This document shows positions 60,861-64,000 of a stretch of 64,000 nt of DNA, piece by piece; the stretch's first letter is position 1; every line of letters begins with the position of its first letter. The DNA is from Acanthaster planci (taxonomy: Eukaryota > Echinodermata > Asteroidea > Valvatida > Acanthasteridae): the NCBI RefSeq assembly GCF_001949145.1, contig NW_019091385.1, positions 3,423,206-3,487,205 on the forward strand, in the 5' to 3' direction. Position numbers and translations under genes: made by a program. The notes beneath the pieces are model-generated. The model was not told the origin of the DNA, did not search any database, and saw nothing but the letters and a program-made list of their open reading frames with translations.

Positions 60861-62938
60861 TTAAACAGATTACAAAATGGCACAATTTTTTTACATGGCG
60901 CTGGAAATATCTAGTGTAGTGATTGTTCCCAGCAGGATTGTTTGTCCCCAAAATTCCATGCCAGTGTTTGGTTGGTGCATCTCCCCTTTGAGGGCAGCAG
61001 TGCGCCAAAGATGGGTGAGATGGAGATACTGTGAAACCTTCACTAGCCTAGTCATAATTCTACAGTTGCTGTGGACTGGGGCAGTGATCAGCGGTAGGCT
61101 TTTTCAGAGCTGAAACATGGGCAGAGCACAAACTCCATTACTGTAGTCATTGTGCTGGCTCCATAGCAGATGTGGTATATGTTGACAGCGTTCAAACTGA
61201 TCTTAAAACATAAAAGGCAACAAACATAAAAGATACAAAAACTGTCTTTTGTTATGCAACATTTTCTAAAGCATGCAATTATCTTCCACACTTTTCTTTG
61301 CTAGAATTTTCACCAAACGCAACCATACTTCATGTTTTCCCATCATGCTGTTGAAGAGCTTCCAAATTCTCATTTGAGTGCATTTTTGTTTGCCCTCATG
61401 GAGTCAGTTGTCATTGCGCTGACCAGTTAGGTGGCTGGTTTGACTGTCTTTCCACACACATTGTGATTCAAAAGCCTAGGAGCCAGATATTATTGTTGCC
61501 GGCCATCGCCGTGTGCAACAACTTCCCACAAGGCCTGGCAAGCACATGGACACTTTGCCCACAGGTACATGTAGATAATTCACAGGAAATGCGGGGGGGG
61601 GCATATTCTGTGAGCATATCTGTTGCTGCAGTTCAGAATTTTAACCACCTATTTTCAATTTTTGTCGAGACAGATTAGAGGGGACATAACACCAGTCATT
61701 TACAGGCAGGAAGTAAGCTGGGTGGACTGATAGCTTGCTGTCTTTGCATTGTCAAGGCACCAGCGAGACTTATCAACCTCAGTTCTGTGTAACTAACTAC
61801 CGCAGATACACCACAGGAATGTTGAACATCAGTTCTTGACACAGAGGTGACATTGGGTATGAAGGTCAGCTGAAAAATGTGACAACTCACTAACAACACT
61901 GGCTGTGGCAATTGGCTAAGCTGTTTTGCTTTTGTTTGTCTCTTTTTACACCTAGGGAAGTGAAGCCCCTGTCTTGCTGGAGGTACTCTTTCCTTTTGTA
62001 TGACAGTTTTGTAAAAGTTGATTTTCAAGCCTTGACAAAGCAAAGATGAAAAGCGTGTTGCTTACATGCCAAATGTATTGCAGTAGTCTCTATCTTATGA
62101 TATGTAAAATGTATGAAAACTAGTGGCCATTGTGCTTCATCCTTTCGGGTTCTCAAGTTTTGGGGTTTTTTAAGTTTCTTAGGAATAGTGTGTATATAAG
62201 TGTACATATATATCATGATTGTAGGATGATGGCTTGTGTTATGCAATGTGTTTTTTGAGGCATGTCATGAAATTTGGCATAGTTTGCTAAACTATGACTC
62301 ACGCTTACTGAAAAAAAAGTTTCCAAAATAACTGTATTCACACTAAATTATTTTTAAGTGCCTCTTTATATGCTTCTTAACAAAATATTAGTTGATCCAT
62401 TGATGTGGATTTTATCTATGTGGGCTGTAAATAAGAATGGGGGGGTCCAAAGAGCAGTAATTGTCAAGGACTTTTTCTCCTTTTTCCAGTCCAGTTGCAC
62501 AAAATGCGATCCTGTAACTCTAATTGGAACATGTTAGTAGTCAAACCTGGTAATTATTCATTGTTAGGAGAGCAGTGAGTTGCTGACATGTCTAATTTGT
62601 TGCATCATCATGGGTATTACATGTCATGTGCATTGATCAAGGTGCTGTGTCGTCTACACCGGTCTTCATGTACAAGAACCCCACACTTGTTACATTATGT
62701 GTACATCTTTGTCCATGCTGAATGCTTCCCTCAATTTTTGGCCAGGCTTAAAACCTTCGATATCCAAAATCTAGACCAGAAACCTTGCCGAAGAATGGAG
62801 TCCTGCATCTGATGCATGCAGGCCAACAAACTGGTTACAGGCAAACACTTAGGCAAGATACAAGGTAAAGGTACAGTCTGTCATTTACAGTTATCAAAAA
62901 TGTAGTGGACGAAATTATTACTGAAAAGCAGGCTTGGT

Positions 62939-62995
62939 TTAACCCTAACTCCCTAGGGCGTGTGCAAAATCATATTAAAATAGGAGGATTCAGGA
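62939..62995 (+). repeat. dispersed repeat copy 2
   Basis: The segment begins TTAACCCTAACTCCCTAGGG and is homologous to 50217-50273. It runs into a hairpin (62983-63008) that is absent from copy 1. Confidence 0.65.
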
Positions 62996-63008
62996 TACTG
63001 AATCCTCC
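62983..63008. repeat. perfect 11-bp hairpin
   Basis: GGAGGATTCAG pairs with CTGAATCCTCC around a GATA loop. It is not followed by a T-run in a way that suggests a terminator. It sits in the second dispersed repeat copy. Confidence 0.85.
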
Positions 63009-63473
63009 AATTTTATCAAAGATGGTTATGGGACCAGAATGTGAAACGGTTCTTTCTGGCAAGCTGTCGTTTTGCAGAAAACAATGAATGAAGGCCATTT
63101 CCAGCAGTTCATCTGAAGATGCATTTGTGGAAAATTGCCATTGGAAGCAAGTGCAAGTGTTGACATAATTTGCACATGCGTGCAGTTAATGGTCAGTTCA
63201 GTGCTTGACATTGTGTAGCTGCATTCAACTGAATATGAGCATGTGTTTCAGATGCTTAATTTAGGACTTAACTCAGCGACTTCTGATCTGAAATTGAAAT
63301 CCTAGAATATTGCTTTTCTTAGAATGTACAGTATTTACTGGGCTGAAACTTCGTTAGATTTGTTCTAAGACACCTTTCTTTTTGATTTTGAGTAATTTTT
63401 GTTTCCTAAAAAGGAACGTAATGCACAAATGGAAAATGATTGTACCTTGTGTTTTGTCAGCATGGCTCCCTTT

Positions 63474-63474
63474 N
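63474..63474. other. ambiguous base (N)
   Basis: Single undetermined base in the assembly, outside any called gene. Confidence 1.
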
Positions 63475-64000
63475 GTTATACTGGGAGTCTATTTTTGCCA
63501 ACTGTGACCAGTTTGGGGCATTCACATAAACATGTTGAAGTTCCAAGAGGAGAATTTAGTATATTGCAGCAGGATTTGCTTGTGCCCAGCTTTCAGCCTG
63601 GGTTTGGCTTAGATGTCTCTGACCGTAACAAACAATGAAAGGGGATTTTTCCATGTCAATGCTTTCAGCTTTATCCTGAGCTCTACAGTTTTGAACATTT
63701 ACAGCTGGAGCTCAATTAAGATCCTCCAGCCATTGGTCTCATACTAGATAACAGGATGTTTTCCCAGCCGAAAATGAAGGTATGTTAAGCACACAAGGCC
63801 CAGTTTCATGGAACTACGGAAATGTCTGTGTTTACCATAGCACAAGAATTTGCTATGCAGTAAGTCTACTGTCACGGTGAATATTTCGAGGCTGCTGTGC
63901 TTAGCACAAAACATATGCATGCTGAGTTCCATTGTTGCTTCACCAAGTTAAACAAATATTTCCTCTGAGGTGAGTGTGTCTTTTGCTGTGCTTACTGCTA

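Larger units (their letters stand above)
60865..64000. other. 3' UTR or downstream DNA, no gene recognised
   Basis: No coding region is supported. Possible weak polyadenylation hexamers include CATAAA near 61207 and ATTAAA at 62974-62979, but neither can be assigned. A short 8-bp hairpin is at 62278-62296. Confidence 0.4.

Overview
The window is a piece of an animal genome carrying one confidently recognised gene, an orthologue of adenylyl cyclase type 9 (ADCY9), on the + strand. Its coding sequence is in three exons: 6061-7543, 56066-56379 and 57855-59660. Spliced, they give a 1200-residue protein with the full layout of a class III transmembrane cyclase: N-terminus, six membrane helices, C1a catalytic half, C1b linker, six more helices, C2a catalytic half, short tail. 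No other protein-coding gene and no intact RNA gene is supported. The CDS is visibly more GC-rich than the AT-leaning flanks. A 48.5-kb first intron, dense palindromic TACATGTA-type repeats and several small non-autonomous DNA transposons fit a non-vertebrate metazoan, probably a marine invertebrate deuterostome or lophotrochozoan. The species cannot be fixed from the sequence alone.

Layout. 1-5999 is upstream non-coding DNA, probably the 3' part of a 5'-UTR intron, because a good splice acceptor ends at 5999. It holds a degenerate minisatellite (569-740), a 155-bp foldback hairpin (773-927) and twin perfect hairpins (3116-3195). 6000-7543 is the first coding exon. 7544-56065 is one phase-1 intron. 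Its first ~28 kb is crowded with (TACATG)n tracts, TACCGGTA palindromes, a MITE pair (8124-8370, 9092-9320), an inverted repeat (13952-14325), a hAT-like MITE with 8-bp target duplications (19909-20403), a 73-bp tandem repeat (24133-24349) and a tRNA-like SINE head (about 33744-33806). Its last ~20 kb is much poorer in these repeats and carries two consensus CRE octamers, splice-like pyrimidine tracts, a 115-bp tandem duplication and a 17-bp minisatellite. 56066-59660 holds the last two coding exons and a 1.5-kb phase-0 intron. 59661-64000 is 3' UTR and downstream DNA with a piggyBac-like MITE (60451-60860).

Function. The two catalytic halves come from opposite ends of the 48.5-kb intron and must be spliced together to make the ATP site: C1 supplies the two metal-binding Asp residues, C2 supplies the purine- and phosphate-binding Lys, Asp, Asn and Arg. 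The most informative protein-level oddities are the residues at the two positions tied to forskolin insensitivity of mammalian ADCY9 (Ile and Pro here), a very short C-terminal tail compared with human ADCY9, and a small insertion in C2a.

I found no multi-gene novel system. The unusual content lies in repeat structures and possible regulatory or splicing signals inside the long intron. All comparisons with known families are from memory, and all repeat counts and alignments were made by eye.
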